Shown: piece by piece, positions 34,564 through 46,069 of the stretch | Numbering within the stretch: position 1 is the first letter of the stretch | Layout: the number at the start of each line of letters is the position of its first letter | Assembly (NCBI GenBank): GCA_039707655.1 | Contig: CM077676.1 | Location: forward strand, 241,446,866-241,510,865 | Source: Elymus sibiricus | Taxonomy: Eukaryota; Streptophyta; Magnoliopsida; Poales; Poaceae | Length of the DNA stretch: 64,000 nt | Reading direction: 5' to 3' | Position numbers and translations under genes: made by a program | Notes under the pieces: generated by a model | What the model saw: only the letters and a program-made list of their open reading frames with translations | Told to the model about the DNA's origin: nothing | Databases searched by the model: none

Positions 34564-35469
34564 TGTCGGAGAGTGAGACCCTCCAAAGCCCTGGTTCGAA
34601 CACTGGGGGCCTGCTTCGCTACCTGTCTACTGGACGGTGTCCTTGGCGAGGCTACGGGCGAGCGAAGCACGACGCGAACGCACATACACAAGGCACGGCA
34701 GGGACACAAGGAGCTACCCATGTTCGGGCCAGCAAGTAGTGTAAAACCCTACTCCTGCTTATGTGCGATTGCTGTCGAGATAGTGCTCTGGTGTTATAGG
34801 TAGAAGAAGGTGGAATCGATCCCTCTCCTAAGGTAGCAGCATTGTCCCTTATATTGCTGCCCTGGTCCTCTTCCCCGAAAATAATTGCGAAAGGGTTGCC
34901 ACACAACGGCAATTCAAAGGGGGACAAGCGCCCAGCCCTATCCTGACGAAAGTGGGCTGCTCCAGGAAAAGAAGCCGTCCGTGACGCGCTGGTGGGCTCG
35001 CTGATGACATCTGCCCTAGCACGCTGTGCCACCATGGTCTTCATGCACCGAAGTGGTAAGCTTTGGAACCCGCTTTGGGGGAGGCAGCTGCCACTGCTCC
35101 TTTATCACCAAAGAGGAAATCTTCCCCGACCACGCCTGCTGGCACGGCCTCTGCTGTTATCGTTTTGTGCAAGCACATCACCCATGAGGTAGGCACGCAG
35201 CCACGCAACCTGTGCCGCATGGCTCCCCAACGCAGAGGGCCTCACGGGAGGCTGCCTCACGAGGAAAGGCTCTCGAGGCTGCCTACCGCAGGAGATGGTC
35301 TTCGGTTGAGCCTCCTCGTGCGGAGAGGGGCCTCGCGAGGCCTGGCCCTCGTGAGGCGTCTTGCTTCGAGACATCCACGGCTGGGCCGCCTCTTGTGCTC
35401 TTCGCCATGTGTTGCTTCATGGGCCGAAGGCAGATGGCCCGTGGTACCCTGGTTTCCACTGGGCCGACA
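34564..35469 (-). repeat. 3' LTR of element I (same family as LTR of D, inverted)
   Basis: This 906 bp LTR starts TGTCGGCCCAGTGG on minus at 35469 and ends at 34564. It contains a perfect CCTCGCGAGG palindrome at 35331-35340. It shares long similar stretches with 21579-22467 in opposite orientation. Confidence 0.82.
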
Positions 35470-35747
35470 GTAGCCCCCGGGCCCGCGACGCGCACGTATC
35501 CTCCCGTTGGGAACCAAATGGCGCGGGGCCTAAGTAGACTACCGGGCCCAGGTGGGGACTCATGGCAGCACGACGGGACGGAGGCGCACCCACTTCCCCC
35601 ACGACACCTTGGGAACCGCCCGGCCTACCATAAAACTGACCCGCGCAGGGCGCGGGCACCGTCATTGCCTTCCCCTGCCTGACTCGCCTCTCTCGCGCTC
35701 TGCTCCTTGCGATCTCCTCCCCTTGCTCCCAAGCTTCCTCCGCAACC

Positions 35748-37015
35748 ATGGCCCCCACCGCCAAGAAGAACAAGGAGCCGGCCGCAGCTGATCTAGAGCC
35801 GGCCCTGCTGAGGTCCAACATCCTCAACGAGGAGGGACTGGACTAGGTGCGCACCATGGTGGCTTGCAACCACAACGAGTGGAAGGCCACGCAGATCTGG
35901 CCGGCCTCGCACCGGGCCCGCGATCTGGAGGCCACAACCTTCCCCTTCTTCGTCCACACCATCTTCGCCGGCTTGGTGCCGCCCTTCTCTGACTTCTTGT
36001 GCGCCATACTTGCCCATTACCAAATCCACGCGCTCCACCTTCAACCCAACTCCATCCTCCTCCTCGCCATCTTGGCCTATCTCTGCGAGGGCTTGTTGGG
36101 CGTGATGCCGCCAGTGGCTCTCTTTCGGACCTTCTACAGCATGCGGCTGACCACGGCGAACCAATGCTCGGGGTGCGCCTCATTTCGCATCGTCGATGGA
36201 ATGGCGCCCCATCATCCCCATGAAGATAATGAAGAAGGTGGAGGGCTTCAGGGCACGCTGGGTCTACATGGATGGGAGCATGCTAAACTCACCGACGAGA
36301 GGCTGGTGCCGCTCGTGGAGAGGATGAGAGACCTAAAGGACGCGAAGCTCACAGGGGCGATGGTCGCCAAGGAGTTCGTGCGCCGGCGCATTGCTCCTCT
36401 CCAGAAGCGCTCGCGGCTAGTGTGGGACTACACCGACAACGAGGACCCGATGAGTCTGAACGTCGACAGCCTTCACGGGGCGGTGGTGATCGAGATCATG
36501 AAGATCTTGTACGCCGAAAATGCGGAGAACCTGCCTAAAGGTGTGTACCCATTGTACCGCTACCATGACAGGGCCGCGACCATCGCGGTGATGCCTCGGT
36601 TCGATGAGTGGGGGTTGGTTCCGAAAGGCCGCGAGGGGCCTCGCGAGAACCCTCTCTTGGTGGTGCCCGGCTCAGGTGGCTGCGAGCACTTCGGGGCTTC
36701 GGCAGGCGCCGAAGAGGAGGGCGGTGGAGGAGCACCCCCGCCAAGCCGCTGCCAGCTGCAGGTTGACGCCAGCGACGATGATGACATCGACCAGTTCCTG
36801 GTCGCGCCCTCCCGGCCCACGAGCACAGGGGACGGAGGAGGCACCGGTGAAGAGGCCACTGAGCCTCGCGCGGAGGAGACCCGCACCGACCTGGTGGGAG
36901 AAGATCTCAGCAGGCCTCACGCAGAGCCCTCCGGAGGGGGCTTGAGCGAGCCTCGTGGGAGTGGCAGCAGCAGCCGCCTTCTGCCGAAGCTGAGGAAGAG
37001 GCGCTGGGTCCCTAC
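35748..37015 (+). pseudogene. Antisense ORF of element I (putative gypsy-type transposon domain)
   Basis: The ATG at 35748 (MAPTAKKNKEPAAADLEP) opens a frame broken by TAG at 35844-35846 and otherwise open to 37015, where the LTR of element J cuts it. The middle (FFVHTIFAGLVPPFSDFLCA, LAYLCEGLLGVMPPVALF) and the motif RRIAPLQKRSRLVWDYTDNE match the pattern RRIQPLPERAHPMWRYTGAN of the antisense gene in element C. The C-terminal part is acidic with Gly and Pro. It is therefore a diverged relative in the same position and orientation relative to the 3' LTR. The coiled-coil exons seen in C are lost here. Function is unknown. Confidence 0.68.
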
Positions 37016-38366
37016 TGAAAGCACATTTGCTCCCTTGGTGGTTTTGGTAATTTATGTCAACATACATGTTGTTGGACTAATGCTTTTATCTAGTATATTT
37101 CAGAAAAGATCAATGATTGGCATGGCAAGGACTGGAAGATGTGGAAGCCCTCGAAATGCTAAAGGAAAAGATTGGCAAAGCCTCAAGACTCTACATTTTT
37201 GGTTAAGTGATCCAAGATCACATTGAGTCCATAGGAAAAGCCAATACTATTAAAAGGGGATGAGGTTTTGATTATGACTCAATTGCTCAAATGCTTAGTG
37301 ATATTGCTCCAAAACTCTCAAATACTTCTCCACTTCATTCCTATCCAAAACCCTAAAAGTTGATCTCAGTCCCACCGAAACATTCTTATCCGGACCCACC
37401 GAGATTGCTATCCACTATGCCTCATGACAAACCCTAACAAATCGGTGCAACCGAAATGGTTCTCGGTCCCACCGAGAAGGCTTGACCAACTTGCTGTAAC
37501 GATGTTACTTCAGTTTGGAATTTCCGAGATTAAATTTTCGGTCTCATCGAAACCTGGTCTTGCCCTAGCCATTGTACTTTGGTCTCAGCGAGATGTTTTG
37601 ATCGGTCCCACCGAAAAGCCTAACGTTCATGTCTTTTACACTAGTCGGTCTCTCCGAGATTTTCATGTCGGTGTCACCGAGTTGGGTCAAAGACTTGTAA
37701 CGGATGGATTTTGGTTGCTTTCCACTCAAATCCTTTTTCCACCAAATCCAAATCTGTGAGGAACAGTTTGAGTGTTGAGGAGACTATCATTTGAAGCACA
37801 AGAGCAAGGAGTTCATCATCAACACACCATTTATTACCTTTTGAAGAGTGGTGTCTCCTAGATTGGTTAGGTGTCACTTGGGAGCCTCCAAGATCATGTG
37901 AAGTTGAACCAAGGAGTTTGAAAGGGCAAGGAGATCGCCTACTTCGTGAAGATCTACCCCGAGTGAGGCTAGTACTTCGTGGACGGAAGCCATGGTGGAA
38001 TAGGCAAGGTTGCTTCTTAGTGGACCCATCGTGGTTGGAGCCCTCCGTGGACTTGCGCAACCGTTACCCTCCGTGGGTTGAAGCCTCCATCAATGTGGAC
38101 GTACGATAGCACCACCTATCGGAACCACGCCAAAACACCGTGTCTTCATTGTGTTTGATCTTCTTATCTCTACCCCATTACTTTCCGTACATTTGCATGC
38201 TTTACTATTTCCGCTGCTCAATCTCTAGATATGCATGTGTAGGAAGTCTTGGTGATATCTTAACTTGTGCCAAAATCTGCCTAAATTTCAAGAGAACTAA
38301 AAACTGCACCTTTGGTTGATTAAGAGTCTATTCACCCCCCTCTAGACCTATCTCCTCGACCCCACA
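37016..38366 (+). repeat. 5' LTR of element J with CGGTNNNACCG cluster
   Basis: This 1351 bp LTR reads TGAAAGCACATTTGC...CTCGACCCCACA. Between about 37365 and 37685 it holds a cluster of imperfect palindromes of the form TCGGTCCCACCGA / TCGGTCTCACCGA. Confidence 0.88.
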
Positions 38367-38368
38367 AT

Positions 38369-38380
38369 TGGTATCAGAGC
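38369..38380 (+). other. Primer-binding site of element J
   Basis: TGGTATCAGAGC two bases after the LTR is the standard plant Copia site complementary to initiator tRNA-Met. Confidence 0.9.
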
Positions 38381-38420
38381 TTTGGTCTCCATTGCTTTGG
38401 TTTAATCACCATTGGAGGGA

Positions 38421-41400
38421 GATGGATGTGTCTACTTTGGGGAGTCTTAGACGTAGAGTGCCTATTCTCAATGGGGAGTATTATCACTTTTGGAAGGATG
38501 AGATGCTTGATATCTTTGATGAATTTAACTTGAGCAAGTACATTAATAATCCTTATGTGCCTCCTATTGATCCCTTGCATCCCACTCATGAAGAGGAAAT
38601 TGACATGCTTCATAATCTTAGAACCGTCAATCTTATCATTAGAGGATTACCTAACATCGTGCTTGGTTGTATGCAAAACTTTAAGTGTGCCTACACTCTA
38701 TGGAATGACTTGGAAAAGCGATATCCCGATTACTCTTTAAAGAATCTTGATGAGATTCTTCATAAGACTATTGCTTTTCACAAGATGAAGCCTAGTGATC
38801 CTAACTTTGATGATTGCTTTGTTTGAGCTTCGTGATCTTATGCGTGCTGAAGGAGATGTCGTAACCACTAGTAACATTATCATGGAAGCCATTAGAATTC
38901 ATAAACTTGAACATTGTCATGATCATGAAACTAATGAATTCATTGCCCTAGGTGATGATCACATACATGTTGATGATGATGATGTTGAGCATGGCTATTA
39001 TGATGAGGATGAAGAATTTGATATCGAATATGAGAAGACCATGAGGAATCTTAGTCTTATGACAAGTCTTCGAGATTACATGGCCGGAGGAAAAGAGTGG
39101 ATTCTTGATAGTGGATGTACCGATCACATGACCGGAGATAGAGACATGTTTCGTGAGCTTGCAAAAAATGATGGTCCACGCAAGTATGTGACGTTTGGAG
39201 ACAACTCCAAGGGTAAGGTACTTGGCCTTGGTAAGGTGGCCATATCCAATGATAGCTCCATTCAAAATGTTATGCTTGTTGAATCTCTTGGCTACAATCT
39301 TCTTTCCGTATATAGACTAGCCGACTTTGGTTTCAATGTTCTATTTACCGAAGTAGATTGCCAAGTGTTTCGTCGATATAATCATAATATGGTCTTTACC
39401 GGCATTCGTAGAGGTGATCTATACATTGTTGATTTCACTAAGAGAGCCCAACCTTGTACATGTTTAATTGCTAAATCTTCTGAAGGTTGGTTATGGCATA
39501 GGAGACTTGGACATGTTGGCATGCGTAATCTTGATAAACTTGTTAAAGGAGATCATATTCTTGGTGTGAATGATGTTATCTTTGACAAGGATAGACTTTG
39601 TAGTGCTTGCCATGCAGGAAAACAAGTTGGAGGAAGCCATCGCGTGAAGAATATTATGACCACGAGGAGACCACTCGAGCTACTTCATATGGATCTCTTT
39701 GGTCCCAACTCCTATAAAAGTCTTGGTGTAACTCCTTCGGTTTGGTCATTGTTGATGATTTTTCCAGATTTACGTGGGTGTTCTTTCTCGATGACAAATC
39801 GTAGGTACAAAAGATCTTCAAGAACTTCGCAAGGAAGGCCCAAAATCAATTTGAAGTGAAGATCAAGAAGGTTCGGAGTGACAACGGAATGGAGTTCAGG
39901 AACGCAAATGTGGATACCTTTCTTGACGAAGAAGGCATTTCACATGAGTTCTCACCTACGTACACACCTCAACAAAATGGAGTTGTTGAGAGGAAGAACC
40001 GGACTCTTATTGAGATGGCAAGGACAATGCTTGATGAATACAAGACGCCAAAACACTTTTGAGCGGAAACGGTTGAGACAGCTTGTCACGCTACAAATCG
40101 ACTCTATCTTCACAAGCTTCTTGGTAAAACAGCGTATGAACTACTCACCGGTAACAAACCACAAGTTGGATACTTTCGAGTATTTGGCTCAAAATGTTAC
40201 ATTCTTGATAAGCATCGTTGTTCAAAGTTTGCTCCTAAATCTCATGAAGGTTTTCTACTTGGTAATGGATCGAACTCTCACACCTACCGTGTCTACAACA
40301 ACTTCACTCGAAAAGTTGAAGAGACGATAGATGTGAAGTTTGATGAGACTAACAGCTCGCAAGTCGAGCAATTGCCAATTGATGTAGGAGATCAAGAACC
40401 ATCGGAAGCAATCCAAGACTTATCCATTGGCAAGATTTGACCCATGGAAGTGAAGGAGAGTACTTCGTCAATTCAAGTGGAAGCCCCAACTTCACATCAA
40501 GATGAACAACAAGTTGACATGGAGGCATCCACAAGTGGAACATGTCAAGACGAAGGGAATGAGGAAGTGCAACAAGATGATCCACCTCAACCTCCTTCTC
40601 CACCTCCACAAGCGAACAACAATAACAACAATGAAAAAGAAGAAGATGATGATGAGGAAGCCTCACCACAACCCAAGCAAAAGCTACCTCGAGTTAGAGC
40701 AATAATTGACAAGAATCATCCCGTCGAACAAATTCTTGGCAACATCAAATCCGGGAGAATCACTCGCTCTAAATATCGTTTAGCTAACTTTTGTGAGCAT
40801 TACTCATTCATCTCAAGTATTGAACCATTGAAGGTAGAAGAAGCTCTCGAGGATCCCGATTGGGTAAATGCAATGCATGAGGAGCTACACAACTTCGAGA
40901 GGAATCAAGTTTGGACGTTGGTTGAGAAGCCTAAAGATGAGCAAAACATTATTGGAACCAAATGGGTGTTTCGGAATAAGCAAGATGAAGATGGACAAGT
41001 TGTACGCAACAAGGCTCGTCTCATAGCACAAGGTCACACCCAAGTCGAAGGTATGGACTATGGTGAGACCTATGCCCCCGTTGCTAGACTTGAGTCCATT
41101 CGCATTTTACTTGCTTATGCCAATCACCATGATATCACTCTTTACCAAATGGATATTAAAAGTGCTTTCTTAAATGGAGAAATTGAGGAGGAAGTTTATG
41201 TTAAACAACCTCCCGGCTTTGTTAATCCCAAGAAACCTAACCATGTTTATAGACTTCGTAAAGCTCTTTATGGTCTCAAACAAGCCCCTAGAGCTTGGTA
41301 CAAATGCTTGACAAAGTTTCTTCTTGAAAAGGGTTTCGAAATTGGGAAAATTGATTCAACCTTGTTTACTAAGAGGGTTAATGGAGAATTATTTGAGATG

Positions 41401-42361
41401 CCAAATTTATGTTGATGACATTATCTTTGGATCTACTAACCCCTCCTTTAGTGAAAAGTTTGGAAGGTTGATGTCGGAAAAGTATGAGATGTCTATGATG
41501 TGTGAACTCAAATTCTTTCTTGGTTTGCAAATCAAGCAAACTAAGGAGGGTACCTTTGTTTCTCAAACAAAGTATACCAAGGACTTGTTCAAGAAGTTCA
41601 ACATGCAAGAAAGTAAAGGTATGAAAACACCAATGTCCACAAGTGGACATCTTGACTTGACTAAGGATGGAAAACCGGTTGATCAAAAGGTTTATCGATC
41701 TATGATTGGTTCATTGCTATATCTATGTGCCTCCCGTCCCGACATTATGCTAAGTGTGTGCATGTGTGCATGATACCAAGTGGCACCAAAAGAGTGTCAC
41801 CTTAAGGCCGTGAAAAGAATTGTGAGATACTTGTTACATACACCAAACTTTGGCATTTGGTATCCCAAAGGATCTTCTTTCAATCTTGTTGGCTATTCCG
41901 ATTCGAACTATGCCGGAGACAAGGTTGATAGAAAATCCACTTCGGGTACATGTCAATTTCTTGGTAGATTTCTTGTGTCTTGGTCCTCCAAGAAACAAAA
42001 CTCAGTATCTCTATCAACCGCCGAAGCAGAATACATTGCCGCGGGATCATGTTGTGCTCAATTACTATGGATGACACAAACTCTTAAAGACTATGGTGTG
42101 CATGTGAGACCTGTTCCACTACTATGTGACAATGAGAGTGCTATTAAGATTGCACACAATCCTGTGCAACATTCTCGAACTAAGCATATTGACGTTCCTC
42201 AACATTTCATTCGAGATCATGTTGAGAAAAGTGATATTGACCTCATACATGTTCATACCGACAAGCAATTGGTGGATATCTTCACCAAACCTCTCGATGA
42301 GAAGGTATTTTGTCACTTGAGAAGTGAGTTGAACATCATTAATGCTTCAAACTTGATCTAG
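38421..42361 (+). pseudogene. Copia gag-pol (element J), multiply broken
   Basis: Gag opens MDVSTLGSLRRRVPILNGEY and shifts frame near 38815. The zinc knuckle and much of the gag C-terminus are missing; the frame passes from SLMTSLRDYMAGGKE directly to the protease motif WILDSGCTDHMTGD. Next come the GAG-pre-integrase region (WLWHRRLGHVGMRNLDKL), integrase with D-D-E in HMDLFGPN, VRSDNGMEF and QQNGVVERKNRTL, RT (KWVFRNKQDEDG, YVDDIIFGS) and RNase H (YSDSNYAGD, STAEAEYIAAG, CDNESAIKIAH). Breaks are a frameshift near 39735, TAG at 39802, TGA at 40060, TGA at 40438, a frameshift near 41395 and TGA at 41771. The domain order protease-integrase-RT-RNase H is diagnostic of Copia. Confidence 0.92.
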
Positions 42362-44112
42362 CGACTCACTTGGGTGCATACAAGGGCATGAGCATTCTTG
42401 ACTAATCCATGATACTTCCATGATCATACTATATCTTGGATACTTTGCTCCCTTGTATTGTATCTAACCTTTTGTAGGTACTTGGACAAGCTACATGTCA
42501 CAAGATTGCATCTCACTCTTATCTTGAGAAATCTTGTATGAACCAAGTATCAACAATCCTTGGTGGGACAAGGAACAAGACAACTTAAACATATCCTTTG
42601 ACAACATTTGAGTCTATACTTCATTCTTGTCACTTTGGATACATATGTTGTTCCTTGCAAATCTAACCCATGTAGGAAGATGAACTATAAATGATAGGAT
42701 TGCTCCCAACTTCATCCATGAGCATCCACCTCAAGTTCAACTACATGATGGACATCATTGCCAAAACCCCAATGTAAGTTCTCACATCTTAGAGGAGCTT
42801 TACTCAAAGTCATGAGCTAAAGCAACTCAACAAGATGTGAATACATTGAAATGCATAAACAAAAAATGGTAACCCCATTTTGAGCTTAACGATGAGTATG
42901 ACCTATGATCAAGTGTTCTCACTTGACTCATAAGTCAATATACTCTAACATAGGTGACCTAGTCGCCGACCCCTCTACATGAAGTTCTCTAGTGTTTCTT
43001 TTGTGATTCTTTTCTTGCTAGAGTGTCTTTTAAAAAAAACTTCATCTAGATGATTCTTTGTTGCTTATTTCCTTCGTTTCTGTGCTAGTTTAGTAGTTAA
43101 TTCGTTGCAAATCCTTGTGAGAATTTCTTTGCCTAGTGAGCTGAGTTGACAAAATCTTCCATTAGCACCAGACTCGGTCACATCAAATTGAATCAACTCG
43201 GAGTCACCGACTTTGCTGCATAAAGGAATTTTCTGTCAAATATTTATTGAGATTTCTACTCCAGCTCCACTCAATGATTCTTACCCTCTACTTGCATCTG
43301 GAACTACGCTATGGCTAGATGTATTTCTCAAGGACCAAACCCACTTGATCAATAACCTTGAAGTATCCCTTCTTGGAATTTGATGTCAAAGGGGGAGAGA
43401 GATCTACATCAAAGCTTATCACCACCAGCTCTTCCTTGTCAAAAGTGAGAGAGAGATGCACTTTAAAAGAGGAGAGAATGCTACCTGTTTCTAAGAGGGG
43501 AGAAACATGATCTGTTTTTCTGGTTGCTCTAGTTTTCTCACCCTACCTACTCCCAATATCCAATGTCAGATTTAGGGGGAGAGGAAGTTCTTTTAAGGGG
43601 AGACAACTATTTTCTTTTGGGGACATGTCTGCTTCTGACAGAAGTATTCACTTAGTGATACTTTCTTCTACATGTCATCCCAATCTTGGTTTCTTGTTGA
43701 TCTTGTGTCTTTTCTTGGAGAAATTATCTTGTGTTATCTAACCTTGTTTTCTCAAGTGTATTTCTTTAGGTATAGGATCAAGAACTTCGAGGTAATTATG
43801 TGCATCATACTCATGTACATGATGACTTCTTTCTTTTGCACATATTGTTTGCAAGAAGATAGTGATGAACATGTGGGTACTTCAACTTCATTTTGTTGCT
43901 CTGATGCATATAGCCAAGATACATGTTACATGTGTATTTCCTTCACTTTGTGCTTCTACTTTCCATAAGCTATCATCTTTTACTAGCTACACATCTTTAG
44001 GGGGAGCTCATACATGTTACATGTTTCCTACAAAGCTTTCATACAATCTTCTGTTACATCTTTATTTGAAGCTTTGATGTATGTTGTCATCAATTATCAA
44101 AAATGGGGAGAT
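42362..44112 (+). other. Long non-coding 3' interior of element J with repeated purine tracts
   Basis: No pol-like or envelope-like ORF is visible. GGGGGAGA-type tracts occur near 43390, 43575 and 44000. A final AAAATGGGGAGAT lies directly before the 3' LTR. The earlier tracts may be duplicated or unused polypurine tracts. Confidence 0.7.
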
Positions 44113-44731
44113 TGAAAGCACATTTGCTCCCTTGGTGGTTTTGGTAATTTATGTCAACATATATGTTGTTGGACTAATGCTTTTATCTAGTATATTTCAG
44201 AAAAGATGAATGATTGGCATGGCAAGGACTAGAAGATGTGGAATCCCTCGAAATGCTAAAGGCAAAGATTGGCAAAGCCTCAAGACTCTACATTTTTGGT
44301 TAAGTGATCAGAGATCACATTGAGTCCATAGGAAAAGCCAGTACTATTAAAAGGGGATGAGGTTTTGATTATGACTCAATTGCTCAAATGCTTAGTGATA
44401 TTGCTCCAAAACTCTCAAATACTTCTCCACTTCATTCATATCCAAAACCCTAAAAGTTGATCTCGGTCCCCCGAAACATTCATATCCGGACCCACCGAGA
44501 TTTCTATCCACTATGCCTCATGCCAAACCCTAACAGATCAGTGCAATCGAAATGGTTCTCGGTCCCACCGAGAAGGCTTGACCAACTTGCTATAACGATG
44601 TTACTTCACTTTTGAATTTCCGAGATGAAATTTTCGGTCTCACCGAAACCTGGTCTTGCCCTAGCCATTGCACTTCGGTCTCACCGAGATGTTTTGATCG
44701 GTCCCACCGAAAAGCCTAACGTTCATGTCTT
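44113..44731 (+). repeat. Truncated 3' LTR of element J
   Basis: It starts TGAAAGCACATTTGC after the polypurine tract and follows the 5' LTR to GTTCATGTCTT, then departs from it. It also contains several CGGTCCCACCG and CGGTCTCACCG motifs. Confidence 0.9.
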
Positions 44732-45381
44732 CGGGAATCACAAACTTCAACATCAATATTTCAACTAGACCATGATAATCAACTAGTACACCCACATATT
44801 ACCATAGTTATATCACAAAACTATTGCAAAGAATCAAACTTATCATATTCAGTGATCTACATGAAAGTTTTTATTATACCACTCTTGTGATGCGGAACAT
44901 CCTACGGTCATCCCCATAGACCTACATTCGTCTCCCCAAGTGCCAAGTGGACCGATGACAAAAGCACGTGCAAGAGCTATCGAGACCGAGGTGACATCTC
45001 TCCTTGACGAGCTTCCATGTGATCCACGTGAGACATGGCTACTACCTCAATACAGAATGCTATGTGTGCTTAGGTACGAGGAAGACCACCCCGGAGATGC
45101 TCGGAATGAAGATCAAGTCCCCAAGAGCACGGACGATGAAGCACAATGAAGGAGACCGCTGAACTGCTACAGCGGTCGGACATGCGCGTGCCTAACCGGG
45201 CAAGAGGCCCATGTATCCCTCTTTCTCCCCTCCTATCTCGTAGACTGCTATATATAGACCCTCTCCTCCTCCTAGCTAGGGTTAGCAAAGTGATAGCTCA
45301 TTAGAGATTGAGTTTTGCTCATCCACTTACCACTCCCACAGAGTTCAAGGCCTCCATCTGAGAAGATCCCCCAAGTGGATT
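44732..45381 (+). mobile_element. Element K: fragment of Gypsy pol end and LTR
   Basis: After about 200 bp of unassigned AT-rich sequence, 44940-45149 encodes a short tail with MTKARARAIETEVTSLL and MLCVLRYE, ending TGA. It resembles the extreme C-terminus of some Gypsy polyproteins. Downstream, GCTATATATAGACCC near 45249 and GTTAGCAAAGTGATAGCTCA look like an LTR promoter. The fragment ends where CACTA element L begins. LTR edges are not defined. Confidence 0.45.
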
Positions 45382-45739
45382 CACTAAAAAAACACATCCG
45401 TGACATTATGGCCCGAACGAAAACTTTTTGTCATGTTTATGACACTTCTATGAAGATAATTGTGACAAAAACATGTATCATCATAGATGTGGTGGGCTCC
45501 TACTTCTATGACAAAAAATTATGATAGAAAATTGACTTTTCGTCCTGGGCGGGCCGGAGACGCACCTGCATGACATTCTTTGGGCCATCCATGACGTAAA
45601 AAATCATGGTAGATGTGAGGGCGAGGAAATTTTCAAGGAGTTCCCGGTTACGGTGGGTGGTCGAGGCTGAGAGATGCAGTGTGGTTTGCACGTTTCCCTC
45701 TCGTATGCGCATGTGGTGTGAGCCGTGTTCGCTATAAAT

Positions 45740-45935
45740 AAACCCGAGCAAGGTGTTCGCTTACTGAACCCAAGCGATCGATCGCCCTCGCACTACATAC
45801 TAAACACGAGCGATCCCTCGCACTATGTACTGAACCCGATAGTTTCCTTCGCTGCTAACTGAACCCGAGCGATCCCTTCGCTGCTAACTAAACCCGAACG
45901 ATCCCTTCGCTGCTTACCGAAGCCGATCGAGCCCC
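45740..45935 (+). repeat. Short tandem repeats of the CTGAACCCGAGCGATCC type
   Basis: Five to six degenerate units of about 28-40 bp contain (A)CTGAACCCGAGCGATCCCT and TTCGCTGCTAACT. They lie in the left subterminal zone of element L. Confidence 0.75.
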
Positions 45936-46069
45936 CGTGCGAGATGTAGCTAGCCGGTTGGGTTGCCTCTCGATGAAAAGTGCCCGTTGCTGCACCGCGC
46001 GCGATACGTAGAACAAGTTGAGACCTGCATCGAACGAGCCCCTTGCGCGAGACGTGGTGAGTTGACCTA

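Larger units (their letters stand above)
34564..37015 (-). mobile_element. Element I: Gypsy 3' LTR and 3' interior with antisense ORF
   Basis: A minus-strand LTR (34564-35469), of the same family as element D, has a polypurine tract (CCCGGGGGCTAC on minus) at its inner edge, so it is the 3' LTR. The adjoining interior holds an ORF on plus, antisense to the element, as in element C. The interior is cut at 37016 by Copia element J, and I find no continuation. Confidence 0.78.
37016..44731 (+). mobile_element. Element J: Copia LTR retrotransposon, 3' LTR truncated
   Basis: The 5' LTR (37016-38366), PBS, gag-pol on plus, about 1.75 kb of non-coding 3' sequence with several purine tracts, and the first 619 bp of the 3' LTR (44113-44731) are present. 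Homology between LTRs stops at 44731, so the rest of the 3' LTR and the right target duplication are deleted. The pol sequence resembles Maximus/SIRE-type grass Copia elements. About two dozen differences separate the LTRs over the shared ~620 bp by eye. Confidence 0.9.

Noticed and set aside
37016..37226. C-terminal continuation of the element I antisense ORF
   Set aside because: From 37016 the frame reads into the 5' LTR of Copia element J, so these residues are insertion sequence.
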